DNA from: Planctomycetota bacterium
GTDB taxonomy: Bacteria > Planctomycetota > PUPC01 > JACPCR01
Assembly: GCA_027625095.1 (NCBI GenBank)
Contig: JAQBXN010000091.1
Span: 1-36,399, forward strand
DNA: 36,399 nucleotides
Direction: 5' to 3'
Shown: one piece after another, positions 23,852 through 32,452 of the stretch
How positions within the stretch are numbered: position 1 is the first letter of the stretch
How the letters are laid out: each line of letters begins with the position of its first letter
The notes under the pieces: generated by a model
Told to the model about the DNA's origin: nothing
Databases searched by the model: none
Seen by the model: the letters and a program-made list of their open reading frames with translations, nothing else
Translations under genes and position numbers: made by a program

Positions 23852-24155
23852 TAGGTCGTCGCCCTGAAAACTTGACACAACCGTTAAGTTTTGAGCAGTT
23901 GTAGACGCCTAGATATTTTGTGGTTGGATTCTGTGATCTTTTCCGATGATGCCACTGGCACGCCCAGCGGAGATTCACGCTCTTCGCAGGAACGTGAGCC
24001 TCCACCGGGGAAGCCGGTGTCATCATGGATTCGGCGCCCCAGGCGTCTCGATCAGAACCAGAAACTTCACTCAATTTACCACTTTGTGAATCTTCGCATT
24101 CTTGGAATGTTCCAGTCAGATCCGAATCAAGGGTGCTGAGGTTAAAGGGGACGTA
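23852..24155. other. Intergenic region before the small gene at 24156
   Basis: About 300 bases between the palindromic element and the small gene. Overlapping open frames are present on both strands, but their composition (many Arg, Ser and Pro, few hydrophobic runs) and lack of ribosome-binding sites make them unlikely genes. A TTGACA occurs at 23873-23878 without a convincing -10 partner. I see nothing else that can be supported. Confidence 0.35.
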
Positions 24156-24311
24156 ATGGAAATTAAGGTAAAACTCCTGACGATCACCGGGAAGAAGGGG
24201 CAGTGCAGTCCGTTTGATGTGGTCATCGTAGACAGTCCTGATTCGGTGACGAGTTTCAAATTTATCGATGTGGATTCGGGCGAGTTGCTCGAAAACGCGA
24301 ACGCGTATTAG
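24156..24311 (+). CDS. 51-residue hypothetical protein upstream of proB
   Basis: This small frame starts at ATG 24156 with AAAGGGG five bases upstream, which is among the better ribosome-binding sites in the window. The product alternates hydrophobic residues at the start (EIKVKLLTITGKKGQ) and ends acidic (FIDVDSGELLENANAY), as in a small beta-rich protein. It contains one Cys (C19). I do not recognise a family. It ends 10 bases before proB and is likely co-transcribed and perhaps translationally coupled with it. A longer in-frame start at 24102 is possible but lacks a ribosome-binding site. Confidence 0.6.
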   Translation: MEIKVKLLTITGKKGQCSPFDVVIVDSPDSVTSFKFIDVDSGELLENANAY

Positions 24312-24321
24312 CTTCCCGCCC

Positions 24322-25455
24322 ATGAACGAAGACCTGAGAAAGACACTTCTGGCCGATGTTAAGAGAGTTGTCGTCAAAGTCGGTACCGCGGTATTAACCG
24401 ATGCACGGGGCGGGATTGATAAGCGGCTGATCCACTCACTTTGCGAACAAATTCACGAGCTGCGCTGCCGCGGCTATACGGTAGTCCTTGTCAGTTCGGG
24501 CGCGGTGGGAGCCGGCCTCAGCCTTCTCAATCTCAAAGAGCGGCCAACTGCTGTGCCTAAGCTCCAGGCAGCCGCCGCTGTCGGGCAGGCCAAGTTGATC
24601 TCTCTTTATGATGACAGCTTCGAAACCCATGGTTACCACGCGGCGCAGATGCTGATGACTCGTGATGACTTCGAAGATCGGGCCCGTTACGTAAATGCCC
24701 GGAATACGCTCTGGGCGCTGCTTGACCTGGGCACAGTGCCCGTCATTAACGAGAACGACACCCTGGCAACCGAGGAGCTCCGATTCGGCGATAACGACAT
24801 CCTCTCAGTGCTTGTTGCGCACCTGCTGCACGCAGATCTGCTGATTATCCTCTCAAACGTTGACGGCCTGTTGCAGCCCTCGGGCCGCAACAAACCTGCG
24901 GAGGTCTTGGGTCTGGTCGAAGGTATGGATGAAAGCATTTTCGACCTGGTTCAGCACAAACATTCGCGTCTTGGTTCCGGCGGCATGGGACGAAAGCTCG
25001 AGGCCGTCAAGAAGGCCCTCGACGCGGGTGAACCGGCCATTATCGCCAATGGCAGAAAGCGAAACGTGCTTCCCAGAATCATTGAGGGTCAAGACATCGG
25101 CACCCTCTTCGTTCCCTCTGCCCCGAAGATGCAGAGTTGGAAACGATGGATCAGCTTTGCCGCTCGCCCCCGTGGCCACATTCACGTGGACGAAGGAGCC
25201 CTCAACGCACTCAGGCAGAATGGAAAGAGTCTTCTTGCATCAGGCATCACCTCTGTGCAGGGAGATTTCAGGAAGGGGGACGTGGTGACCATCGATCTGC
25301 AAGGCGGAGCGAGCTTCGCCCGCGGTCTTACGAATTATTCGTCGGATATCCTGAACGTAATCAAGGGCCTCCACACCAACCAGGTGAAAAAGAAACTCGG
25401 CGAAAACGCTTTCAGCGAGGTCATCCACCGCAACAATATGGTGCTGTTGAGTTAG
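24322..25455 (+). CDS. proB: Glutamate 5-kinase
   Basis: ProB phosphorylates L-glutamate to gamma-glutamyl phosphate with ATP, the first step of proline synthesis and the usual point of proline feedback inhibition. The amino-acid kinase domain shows VVVKVGTAVL (residues 16-25), SSGAVGAG (58-65) and the NENDTLATEELRFGDND substrate loop (from 143). A C-terminal PUA domain begins near residue 283 (RGHIHVDEGA). At 377 residues the length is as expected for the two-domain form. ATG 24322 gives the standard N-terminus; an upstream in-frame start at 24268 would overlap the small gene. The next enzyme, proA, is not adjacent, so the pathway is split in this genome. Confidence 0.95.
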   Translation: MNEDLRKTLLADVKRVVVKVGTAVLTDARGGIDKRLIHSLCEQIHELRCRGYTVVLVSSGAVGAGLSLLNLKERPTAVPKLQAAAAVGQAKLISLYDDSFETHGYHAAQMLMTRDDFEDRARYVNARNTLWALLDLGTVPVINENDTLATEELRFGDNDILSVLVAHLLHADLLIILSNVDGLLQPSGRNKPAEVLGLVEGMDESIFDLVQHKHSRLGSGGMGRKLEAVKKALDAGEPAIIANGRKRNVLPRIIEGQDIGTLFVPSAPKMQSWKRWISFAARPRGHIHVDEGALNALRQNGKSLLASGITSVQGDFRKGDVVTIDLQGGASFARGLTNYSSDILNVIKGLHTNQVKKKLGENAFSEVIHRNNMVLLS

Positions 25456-25483
25456 ACACGGATTCACCTTCTCAGGAACGGGC

Positions 25484-26788
25484 ATGAATAATCAACTCCG
25501 TGCAGGCGCCGCTGAAATTGATATCACGCCACAGGTCGGCGTGGCACTCGCGGGCTCGCTTACCCGGCGTGAATCCACTGGGATACTCGACCCTCTCCAT
25601 GCGCGTGCGGTGATACTTGAAAGCGGCGGCACTCGGGTCGCGTTCGTGTTGCTCGACATCATCATGCTGAGCAACGAAGACGCTGCGACCGCCAGAAAGC
25701 TGTTCGGCGAAGCAGCCGGTATGCCTCCGGAGCATGTGTGTCTCTCTTGCACGCACACGCACTCAGGGCCATCTACGCTGGAGATGTTCGAATCGCCTCG
25801 CGAGAGTGCATACATCGAAGCGACGCTGATTCCGCGCATCGGCGAAGTCGCGGCCAGGGCAGTTGAACGCATGCATCCGGCGAAAGTCGCGTGGGCGAAT
25901 GGCTGGGAGCCTCGGGCAGCTTTTAATCGACGTTTTCACATGAAGGACGGCTCGGTCAAGATGAATCCCGGGTGTGCGAATCCGGACATCATTCGGGTCG
26001 CCGGCCCTACTGATCCTCAGATTCCGATGCTGATGATTACATCGGTAGGCGGAGAGCCGATCGCAGTGGTCGTCAATTTTTCCTTGCATTACATCGGTGG
26101 TTTCCCGGGCGGCCTCATTTCCGCCGATTACTTTGGAGCATTCGCCAATCAGATGAAAGAAATCAAGGGAGATGATTTCGTCGCGCTCCTTACTCACGGC
26201 GCTTCGGGGGACATCAACAATATCGACGTCAGCCGGCGTCCTCCGCCGCGCAAGCCCGGCGAGCAGTTGCAGCGTGTGGCCCGCTGGATAACCGAGCAGG
26301 TGTGCACGGAATGGGAGAATGCAGATTTCGTGGGGAGCGTCCCCATCGCTACGAACCAGGCGGTCTACAACCAGCGCGTCCGCAAGACTGTTGGCGATGA
26401 GACTGATGAGGCACAAGCGCAGTGGGGAAACGAAAGTCTTCCGATAGTCGATCGCCTCTACGGTCGAGAGCGGATCGAGCTCTTAAATTGGCCTGACACA
26501 ATCCCGATGGTTATCCAGACCCTCCGCATCGGAGACTTCGGCGCGGCCACCATGACTGGAGAGATTTTCTGCCGCTTTGGTCTCGACCTGAAATACGCCT
26601 CGCCATTCTCAGTTACGGCTCTTATCGAATTGGCCAATGGTTACGGAGGTTACGTTCCCACGAGGGTCGACTACGAACTGGGCGGTTATGAGACCTGGCT
26701 GGCCCGTTCCGCCTGGGCCGCGGCCGGCACTGGTGAAGAGATGGTGGCCATTGCATCCACCGGCCTGCGCTTATTGGCCGGAGAATGA
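25484..26788 (+). CDS. Neutral/alkaline non-lysosomal ceramidase-like protein (N-terminal domain only)
   Basis: The protein matches the N-terminal catalytic domain of neutral ceramidases: an AGAAEIDITP opening, a DPLHARAVIL segment, and the zinc-binding CTHTHSGP motif (H91, H93). At 434 residues it lacks the C-terminal immunoglobulin-like domain of true ceramidases (about 650-750) and has no signal peptide. It belongs to the large group of bacterial homologues of unknown substrate, where a hydrolase acting on an amide is likely. ATG 25484 is preceded by an AGGA sequence. The gene follows proB by 28 bases on the same strand, and its last 18 bases overlap the end of the convergent beta-propeller gene. 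Confidence 0.88.
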   Translation: MNNQLRAGAAEIDITPQVGVALAGSLTRRESTGILDPLHARAVILESGGTRVAFVLLDIIMLSNEDAATARKLFGEAAGMPPEHVCLSCTHTHSGPSTLEMFESPRESAYIEATLIPRIGEVAARAVERMHPAKVAWANGWEPRAAFNRRFHMKDGSVKMNPGCANPDIIRVAGPTDPQIPMLMITSVGGEPIAVVVNFSLHYIGGFPGGLISADYFGAFANQMKEIKGDDFVALLTHGASGDINNIDVSRRPPPRKPGEQLQRVARWITEQVCTEWENADFVGSVPIATNQAVYNQRVRKTVGDETDEAQAQWGNESLPIVDRLYGRERIELLNWPDTIPMVIQTLRIGDFGAATMTGEIFCRFGLDLKYASPFSVTALIELANGYGGYVPTRVDYELGGYETWLARSAWAAAGTGEEMVAIASTGLRLLAGE

Positions 26789-28024
26789 ACGGCCTGCAAT
26801 CTCGATCTCATGCAGAGTGAACGGATAAAGGGTCGTGACATATACCTTCCCATTCGTGCCTGCGCAGATTCCCATGATGGTGTAGCGCGGAATCATTGTG
26901 CCATCTTCAGAGTTCATGACGCCGTGATGCCACTTCAGCGGCTTGCCGTCTTCGGAAGTGAATGTTGTGTAAGTCGGATTTCTGATGGCGATGACTCCGT
27001 GATCCTTTGGGGACTCCTCGCCTTTCCTGTAACTCACCACATGCAGCACTTGCTTAGACGCAACACCCATCCAAACCGTATCGTCCGGGCCGACACACAT
27101 GGCGCGGCAGTCTGTCTGTTCTGCGTCCGGGATCAGCTTTCCGAGACTGCGTCCTGGCAGGGAGTCCCCCTCTGCAGTCAGGTCGTAACTGAATAACTGG
27201 TTGCCGCTCATTGCGACTGCGTAGAGGGTCTTTCGGTCTCTGGAAGTGTCCCAGTTGATCGGGTGACTATTGGGATCGGCGAGCAGCGATTCCGGTGCGG
27301 GAGGGTTGCCGTCGATGGTCTGCTTCAGCTTTTCGATCTTCTCTGTTTCGGGATCGTAGCGAACGATGCCGCCGCCGAGATCCGGATGATAGGCTCTGTC
27401 CTGGTAATCGAGCACAATGAAGGCATACATGTGCTTCAAATTCCCGAAATCACGATACGTGCCTTTATCAAGGTCAAGCATCATAAAGTGAGAGTCATCC
27501 ATCGGCCGTGCGTCGGACGAAGTCGAGATGTAGGCGACTCCGCGCGATTCATCGGGAGTGACACTGATGATCCCTTCGTGTTTTATTGGGACGGGATAGA
27601 CGCGGGTCTTGCCGGTCTGCGGATCGAAGACCATCGGGTAGCCGCCCAGGTAGTCCTCACGGCCCTCGCCTTTCTGGGGGTATCCCTGTTTAGTGCCGAA
27701 ATAAATCCGGCCGCTTTTTCCGACATTGTTCCGGGTATGAATCTTCGCCTGTGCCGCAAAGCCGGTGACCTTTGTTCCGATTTCTTTGTGCGCATCGACC
27801 ACCACTTGCATCTGTTTCGTTGCGGTATCAAACTCGACAAGGAACGCGTTTTCGCCGTATTTGGCGGTGCCGATATAGAGACGTTTATTGTGGCCTTCGA
27901 TGATCGAGAAGTAACCGCTTTCATCACTGGTAGTGTGCTTCGGGATCTGGTGGGCCGTCGACCAAAGCCAGGCGGCAGTTTCGGCGTGGAGGCCGAGGAT
28001 TAAGAAGCTAAGAAAATGGAGCAT
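26771..28024 (-). CDS. Exported beta-propeller protein
   Basis: A short hydrophobic N-terminus (MLHFLSFLILGLHAETAAW) is probably a signal peptide. The rest is made of repeated four-strand blades with recurring patterns such as 'G-R-I-Y-F-G', 'YHPDLGGGIVRYDPETEKIEKL', 'SYDLTAEG' and 'NGKVYVTTLYPF'. This is a YVTN/WD40-like six- to eight-bladed propeller of 417 residues. Such proteins bind ligands or act as lyases or lactonases, but I see no residue pattern that identifies a reaction. The gene lies 69 bases downstream of the transmembrane kinase gene on the minus strand, suggesting one operon. It could be an envelope target or partner of that kinase, which is inference. Confidence 0.82.
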   Translation of the reverse strand: MLHFLSFLILGLHAETAAWLWSTAHQIPKHTTSDESGYFSIIEGHNKRLYIGTAKYGENAFLVEFDTATKQMQVVVDAHKEIGTKVTGFAAQAKIHTRNNVGKSGRIYFGTKQGYPQKGEGREDYLGGYPMVFDPQTGKTRVYPVPIKHEGIISVTPDESRGVAYISTSSDARPMDDSHFMMLDLDKGTYRDFGNLKHMYAFIVLDYQDRAYHPDLGGGIVRYDPETEKIEKLKQTIDGNPPAPESLLADPNSHPINWDTSRDRKTLYAVAMSGNQLFSYDLTAEGDSLPGRSLGKLIPDAEQTDCRAMCVGPDDTVWMGVASKQVLHVVSYRKGEESPKDHGVIAIRNPTYTTFTSEDGKPLKWHHGVMNSEDGTMIPRYTIMGICAGTNGKVYVTTLYPFTLHEIEIAGRSFSGQ

Positions 28025-28093
28025 GAATTATCCTTGGTTATCTGACGATCTCGCTCACTGTTGCCGTAGAACGAACAACGAACATCACAGAAA

Positions 28094-31000
28094 CTATTTG
28101 TTGAGTATTAATTCAAAGTCCTTGAAGCTTGCAGGCGATGATTTTCCGAGGCCCTGGGCGCCGCTGATGTTCAGTTTGCCGCTGCTGAAAGTGTTGTCAG
28201 TAGCGAACAGGAGAGACTGGTTATCCAGCGAGAGGCTGATCTCTCCGCCATTTGCCACGGCCTTGAAGCTCTGCCAGCTACCGGGCACGAGATAGACTTT
28301 TTCTTTTTTGCTCAATTGTACTTCCTGAATGATATCCGCCTCGGCCTCCTGAGTTTCGATGACTTTGGTCAAGCTGATGGCTTCCTGGGCGGGATCGAAA
28401 TGAATGAAATATCCGAACGGGCCTTTTGTGCGCAGGCCGAGTTTCCAGCCGGTGTTCACGTTATCCGGCTGTTGGAATCGGCCGGAGAGTGTGAAATCAC
28501 TGAAGGCAACGGGGCAGGTGAGTGGGATTTCGTCCGGGCCGCCGGAGAAATTGACTGCGCTGTCACTGGCCTGCCAGAAAGTACTGGGCGGCCACCAGGC
28601 TGACAGGGAGTTCTTTGGAAAGAGAGATGCCTTCTTTGAACGGCGCAGTTCGCTGGCGATAGTCTTTTCAGCCTTTGTATGTTGCTTCTGAATGACGACG
28701 GCTGCGTCTTCCAACCCGGCCGCGAGCTTGCCCTTGATGGTAATTTTCCGAAAGACGGTATCCGATTCCTCGCTGAACAGCGCAATGCGTTTGCCGTTGC
28801 CCGATGGAAAATCGGAATAACGCATGAACTCCTGTTCGTCGACGTGCCAGCGAAGCGTGCGGTCTTCGATGCGGACGACGCTCGAGAGCGGCTGCTGCGG
28901 GCGAAATTGAAGCTCAAGGCTCCTCTGGAGGCTCTTGCCCGGCGCGATCATGTTGCTGAATTTGGCTCCGCGAGAATAGAGCCGACCGATGACGCCGTTC
29001 TTCAATGTCTTCGGGTCGTCCGCAGCCTGGGGAAAGTCAGTGAGTTCGATGCCCCAGCCGAGGTTGGCATGTCCTTCCCCGTAGTGGCGTTCGGCGAAAG
29101 CCTCAAAGGACAATTCCAAGATCGAATCGAACTCGGCCCGATGAAGAACCCAGTTGGTGCGCGGCAGCCGGATACCTTCCCGGGCAATCGCGCTGCCGTT
29201 CGAAAAACTCCAGTCCTTAAACTGCTCAGGAGCTTGAAAATCATAGACGACCTGAACGACGCCATCGGGGAGATTTGAGATCGCGCCATGCAGCAAGGGC
29301 TCCCGGCCCTCTCGCTGTGCAAATTCTCGGATGGCATTGATCCGTTCCGACTGCAGTTGCACCAAAGCGGTTTCGGACCACTTCTGCTGGAGCAGATCGA
29401 GTGCGGTGAGGGCTTTATTCCATTGCTCGCGGTCGCTTTCTTTCTGCGCATCCAGAAGGAGCTGTTCGGCCGTTTTTTCGTCCTGCAGCTCTTTCAAGGT
29501 CTTGTAAACCGAACGGAACTCGCTGAGGTTGATTCCCACCTGGCCGGCGGCATCCATTGCTTTTTCCGCCTCTTCCAACCTGGATTTGTAGAGCCAGAAG
29601 ATAGAAGCATCACGGTGATAATCAGGCAAGCTCTTGTCGGCGTCCTTTGTGGCCAACTGCCAGAGAACAGCAGGCTCGAGTTCATGCAAGGGTTTTCGAA
29701 ATCGATCATTATCAAGAACGAATTGCGTGTCCTGGTAACCGGTCACGGTAAGTTCGGGCCCGTGATGCTTTAGTTTTGTGCCGACGAGTGAAGGGGCATT
29801 CTTGTGTATGCTTTTCCACATTCGGGCGAGATCTCTGATGTGCTGCTGGGCATTGCGAAGGTCTCGCTCCAGCCCCGGATCGCCTGTGCGCGATAGCTCG
29901 GAGGCGACAGTGGCTTCGGCTGGATCGAATTCCTGCAGTCCAACGAGTTTGAGGACCTTTTCCAGTGTCTGGGTGCGCATCATCTTTGTCTTGAACGCGG
30001 CGAGTTTCTGCTGTTCTGCATCGAACTTGTTGATGTTGCTCTCGAGCCTTCGGCTGGCTTCTGTGAGCTCTTCCAGGCCAAGCGATGTCAGCTCATTGAA
30101 GAACAGTCGGGCGTCCTTGATCTGGTCTTCATTTACAGCATCAGGGAAGCCCTGCGCGCGGGACATGGCCAACCTGATCACCTTTTGACGGCTCTCTTTC
30201 TGAGCCTGGTTTGCCCGTTGGGATACGGAAGCGCTAAGCCCCATTTGGAGGAGGTCGTCAAATGCTTTGAGGGCATCCTTGAGTTTGCCTTGGGAAATCC
30301 ACAGCGTGGCCTGCTCCACAGCTTGGGCCAGCTTCGCTTCCTGCGCCTGCTGAGTATTTTCAGGTCCGGCAAGCGTTGCTGCATGGGCCTTGGCCGCGGC
30401 CAGGGAATCTGAAATAGACTTTTCCAGGTCAGTGCCACGGCTGTTTGGGAGGAGTTTCTGCCAGCGTGAGATGATCTCCTCCTGCATTTCAAGGCTGCCT
30501 TTATGCTGGGTTTCGAATTCCCTGATGAGTCGAACTTGCTCACGGAGCTTGTCCTGCAGATCTTCCCCCTGCTGGACGCTCCTCTTCGGCGGAGAGTCAT
30601 TTTTAGGCGTCTGTTGGGGAGGTATGGGTGCCTTTGATTTCTGCATGACGATGAGAGCTGCCAGTGCAAAAATCAGCAGGCCGATAATGGCGGACACCGG
30701 AGCGACGATCGATTTCTTCCTGTCGCGGCGTGATTTTCTGGTGCGAATACCCGACCTCTGCTGAGGAGGGAACTGAGCAGGTTCGGTGGCCTGAGGTGGG
30801 CTGGGAGGGACGGGTACTTTGACGGTTGTCTTCTTGTTGTCGATGTTCCCGAGCTTGGGATCTTCGCCACGAGCCACCTGTTCGAGATCCTGGGTGAGAG
30901 CCCCGGGAGTTGGATACCGATCTTCCGGCTCTTTGGCCATCATTCTGGCAATGACTTTGCAGATGCCTGTGGAAACCTCTGGCCTGATTTCCTGTGGAGA

Positions 31001-31903
31001 CGGGACCTGTTCCATCAGATGTTTGGTGATGACCACCGCCGCTGATTTTCCAACAAATGGTGGCTGGCCGGTTAGCATGTGATACAGGGCTGCGCCCAGA
31101 GAATAGATATCGCTTCGGATGTCGATTTCTTTATCGCCCCGCGCCTGCTCGGGGGACATATAGTGAGGAGTGCCGAGCGCGATTCCGGTCTGGGTGACCC
31201 GGCTGTCGAGCATCTCTTTGGCCAGACCAAGGTCGGTAAGTTTCACCTTGCCCTCACGATTAATCATGATGTTCTCGGGCTTGATATCCCGATGAACGAT
31301 GCTGTTTTCAGACGCGTGTTGAAGGGCCCGGGTAACCCGAATCGAGATCGCTATTGCCTGGGATTCAGGAATGCTGCCCATGCGGTTGATGATGGCCTGA
31401 ACCGATTCGCCATCGATAAATTCCATCGCGTAATAATAGAGACCGTCGTCCGATTTGTTTGCGCTGAGGCCGCGCATAATGTTGGGGTGGTTGAGCTTGG
31501 AAGCATTATTTGCCTCCCTGACAAATCGCTGGATGTATTCGGGGTCTTCATAGAGCCGGCGCGGAAGGATCTTGAGCGCCACGATCTCGCCGGTCTCTGA
31601 ATGTCTGGCCTTGACCACCACTCCCATACCACCCGCGCCAAGTTTCGAGATAGGTTCAAAAGGACCGATTCGGTTGGCCGGCTTCTTTTCTGTAGCGGGG
31701 TCGCTACCTACAACCCGCTCCAGAATGTCTACCTGTGATTCAGAGAGGTAGTTCTGCTCCCTGGCGAATACGGCTAGAGTTTTCCCCTTTTCCGCCAATC
31801 CTGATGCCGAAAATGCGTCAAAGAGTTCTTTGGCCTTAATTTCCTTCAGATAATTTGCCTTGATTGCTGCAGCAAGGAATCTGACATCGTACCGGGTGGC
31901 CAT
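28094..31903 (-). CDS. Transmembrane Hanks-type Ser/Thr protein kinase with a large exported C-terminal region
   Basis: A short N-terminal helical region (residues 1-70) precedes a complete kinase domain at about 82-345. It has the glycine loop GAGGMG (89-94), K111 (VALKIL), E130 (FVREANN), the catalytic HRD (204-206), DLG (224-226) and GTPHYMSPE, so it should be active. A basic linker leads to one membrane helix near residue 400 (VSAIIGLLIFALAALIVM). The next ~850 residues are exported: helical coiled-coil segments, then two beta-rich regions. The last ~170 residues resemble the concanavalin-like DUF1080 (3-keto-disaccharide hydrolase) fold. I start it at ATG 31903 because no ribosome-binding site supports the GTG at 31954. 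The exported part is probably a sensor for glycans or wall material. The propeller gene lies downstream. Confidence 0.93.
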   Translation of the reverse strand: MATRYDVRFLAAAIKANYLKEIKAKELFDAFSASGLAEKGKTLAVFAREQNYLSESQVDILERVVGSDPATEKKPANRIGPFEPISKLGAGGMGVVVKARHSETGEIVALKILPRRLYEDPEYIQRFVREANNASKLNHPNIMRGLSANKSDDGLYYYAMEFIDGESVQAIINRMGSIPESQAIAISIRVTRALQHASENSIVHRDIKPENIMINREGKVKLTDLGLAKEMLDSRVTQTGIALGTPHYMSPEQARGDKEIDIRSDIYSLGAALYHMLTGQPPFVGKSAAVVITKHLMEQVPSPQEIRPEVSTGICKVIARMMAKEPEDRYPTPGALTQDLEQVARGEDPKLGNIDNKKTTVKVPVPPSPPQATEPAQFPPQQRSGIRTRKSRRDRKKSIVAPVSAIIGLLIFALAALIVMQKSKAPIPPQQTPKNDSPPKRSVQQGEDLQDKLREQVRLIREFETQHKGSLEMQEEIISRWQKLLPNSRGTDLEKSISDSLAAAKAHAATLAGPENTQQAQEAKLAQAVEQATLWISQGKLKDALKAFDDLLQMGLSASVSQRANQAQKESRQKVIRLAMSRAQGFPDAVNEDQIKDARLFFNELTSLGLEELTEASRRLESNINKFDAEQQKLAAFKTKMMRTQTLEKVLKLVGLQEFDPAEATVASELSRTGDPGLERDLRNAQQHIRDLARMWKSIHKNAPSLVGTKLKHHGPELTVTGYQDTQFVLDNDRFRKPLHELEPAVLWQLATKDADKSLPDYHRDASIFWLYKSRLEEAEKAMDAAGQVGINLSEFRSVYKTLKELQDEKTAEQLLLDAQKESDREQWNKALTALDLLQQKWSETALVQLQSERINAIREFAQREGREPLLHGAISNLPDGVVQVVYDFQAPEQFKDWSFSNGSAIAREGIRLPRTNWVLHRAEFDSILELSFEAFAERHYGEGHANLGWGIELTDFPQAADDPKTLKNGVIGRLYSRGAKFSNMIAPGKSLQRSLELQFRPQQPLSSVVRIEDRTLRWHVDEQEFMRYSDFPSGNGKRIALFSEESDTVFRKITIKGKLAAGLEDAAVVIQKQHTKAEKTIASELRRSKKASLFPKNSLSAWWPPSTFWQASDSAVNFSGGPDEIPLTCPVAFSDFTLSGRFQQPDNVNTGWKLGLRTKGPFGYFIHFDPAQEAISLTKVIETQEAEADIIQEVQLSKKEKVYLVPGSWQSFKAVANGGEISLSLDNQSLLFATDNTFSSGKLNISGAQGLGKSSPASFKDFELILNK

Positions 31904-31954
31904 GAATGGTGATGGATTCGGGCGGGCAAAGGCTCGGGAAGCATTCCGAACCAC

Positions 31955-32337
31955 GCCAAGGGGGGAGGGAAATATTGAAACTCAATGATTTAGGTAGGGA
32001 AGCAGAATTTTAGCACCGCAAAGATCAGCCGCAACGCCCTCATTTTAGGGGAACGTTTACGATCATATTCAGAGGTTTGGATTCCATTTTTCACATTCAA
32101 GGATCTACCTTTTGCATCAGATTTGTATCTGCGAGTGATCTCTTTAAGAGTGCCGACGAATATGCGCTTTCACTTTCGAGGACGTTTCCTCAACCATGGA
32201 GGCTGCAAATGAGAAAGCGCGCCCAATCGCCGCACTCCGAAATTCGGGTAGTGGCGAACTCTAACTAAAGTCTCATTCAATGACCTCAATCTGGAAAACC
32301 GTTGCAATTTACCCTCTACAACCTGGTTGGGGCGTGT
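31955..32337. other. Intergenic region between divergent kinase genes
   Basis: About 380 bases upstream of the two divergent kinase genes. A 63-codon open frame (32077-32268) lacks a ribosome-binding site and protein-like composition, so I do not call it. The segment is AT-rich compared with the genes and presumably holds the promoter for the minus-strand kinase, but I cannot point to a clear one. Confidence 0.35.
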
Positions 32338-32365
32338 TTGATCGGGCTATTGACCGGATTATAAT
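32338..32365 (+). promoter_or_regulatory. Candidate sigma-70-type promoter for the FHA-kinase operon
   Basis: TTGATC (32338-32343) and a perfect TATAAT (32360-32365) are separated by 16 bases. Transcription would start near 32372, giving a leader of about 80 bases before ATG 32453. It is the best promoter match that I noticed in the window, but rests on consensus only. Confidence 0.45.
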
Positions 32366-32452
32366 CGCCCTCCTTCAGGGGGTCGTTTAACCACCAATCA
32401 GAAATGCATGCCGCAGTAGCTTAGCGGTTGTGCTTGGCGAAAGGTTGCCCGC

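Noticed and set aside
23730..24377. 215-codon open frame on the minus strand
   Set aside because: It runs through the palindromic repeat, the small gene and proB in antisense, has atypical composition and lacks a ribosome-binding site.
25484..26788. Calling the protein a true neutral ceramidase
   Set aside because: It lacks the C-terminal domain and the signal peptide of characterised ceramidases, so only the superfamily is supported.
32434..32448. Possible sigma-54 promoter TTGGC-GAAAGG-TTGC
   Set aside because: The GG and GC are separated by nine bases, not ten, and it overlaps the ribosome-binding region just before the ATG.
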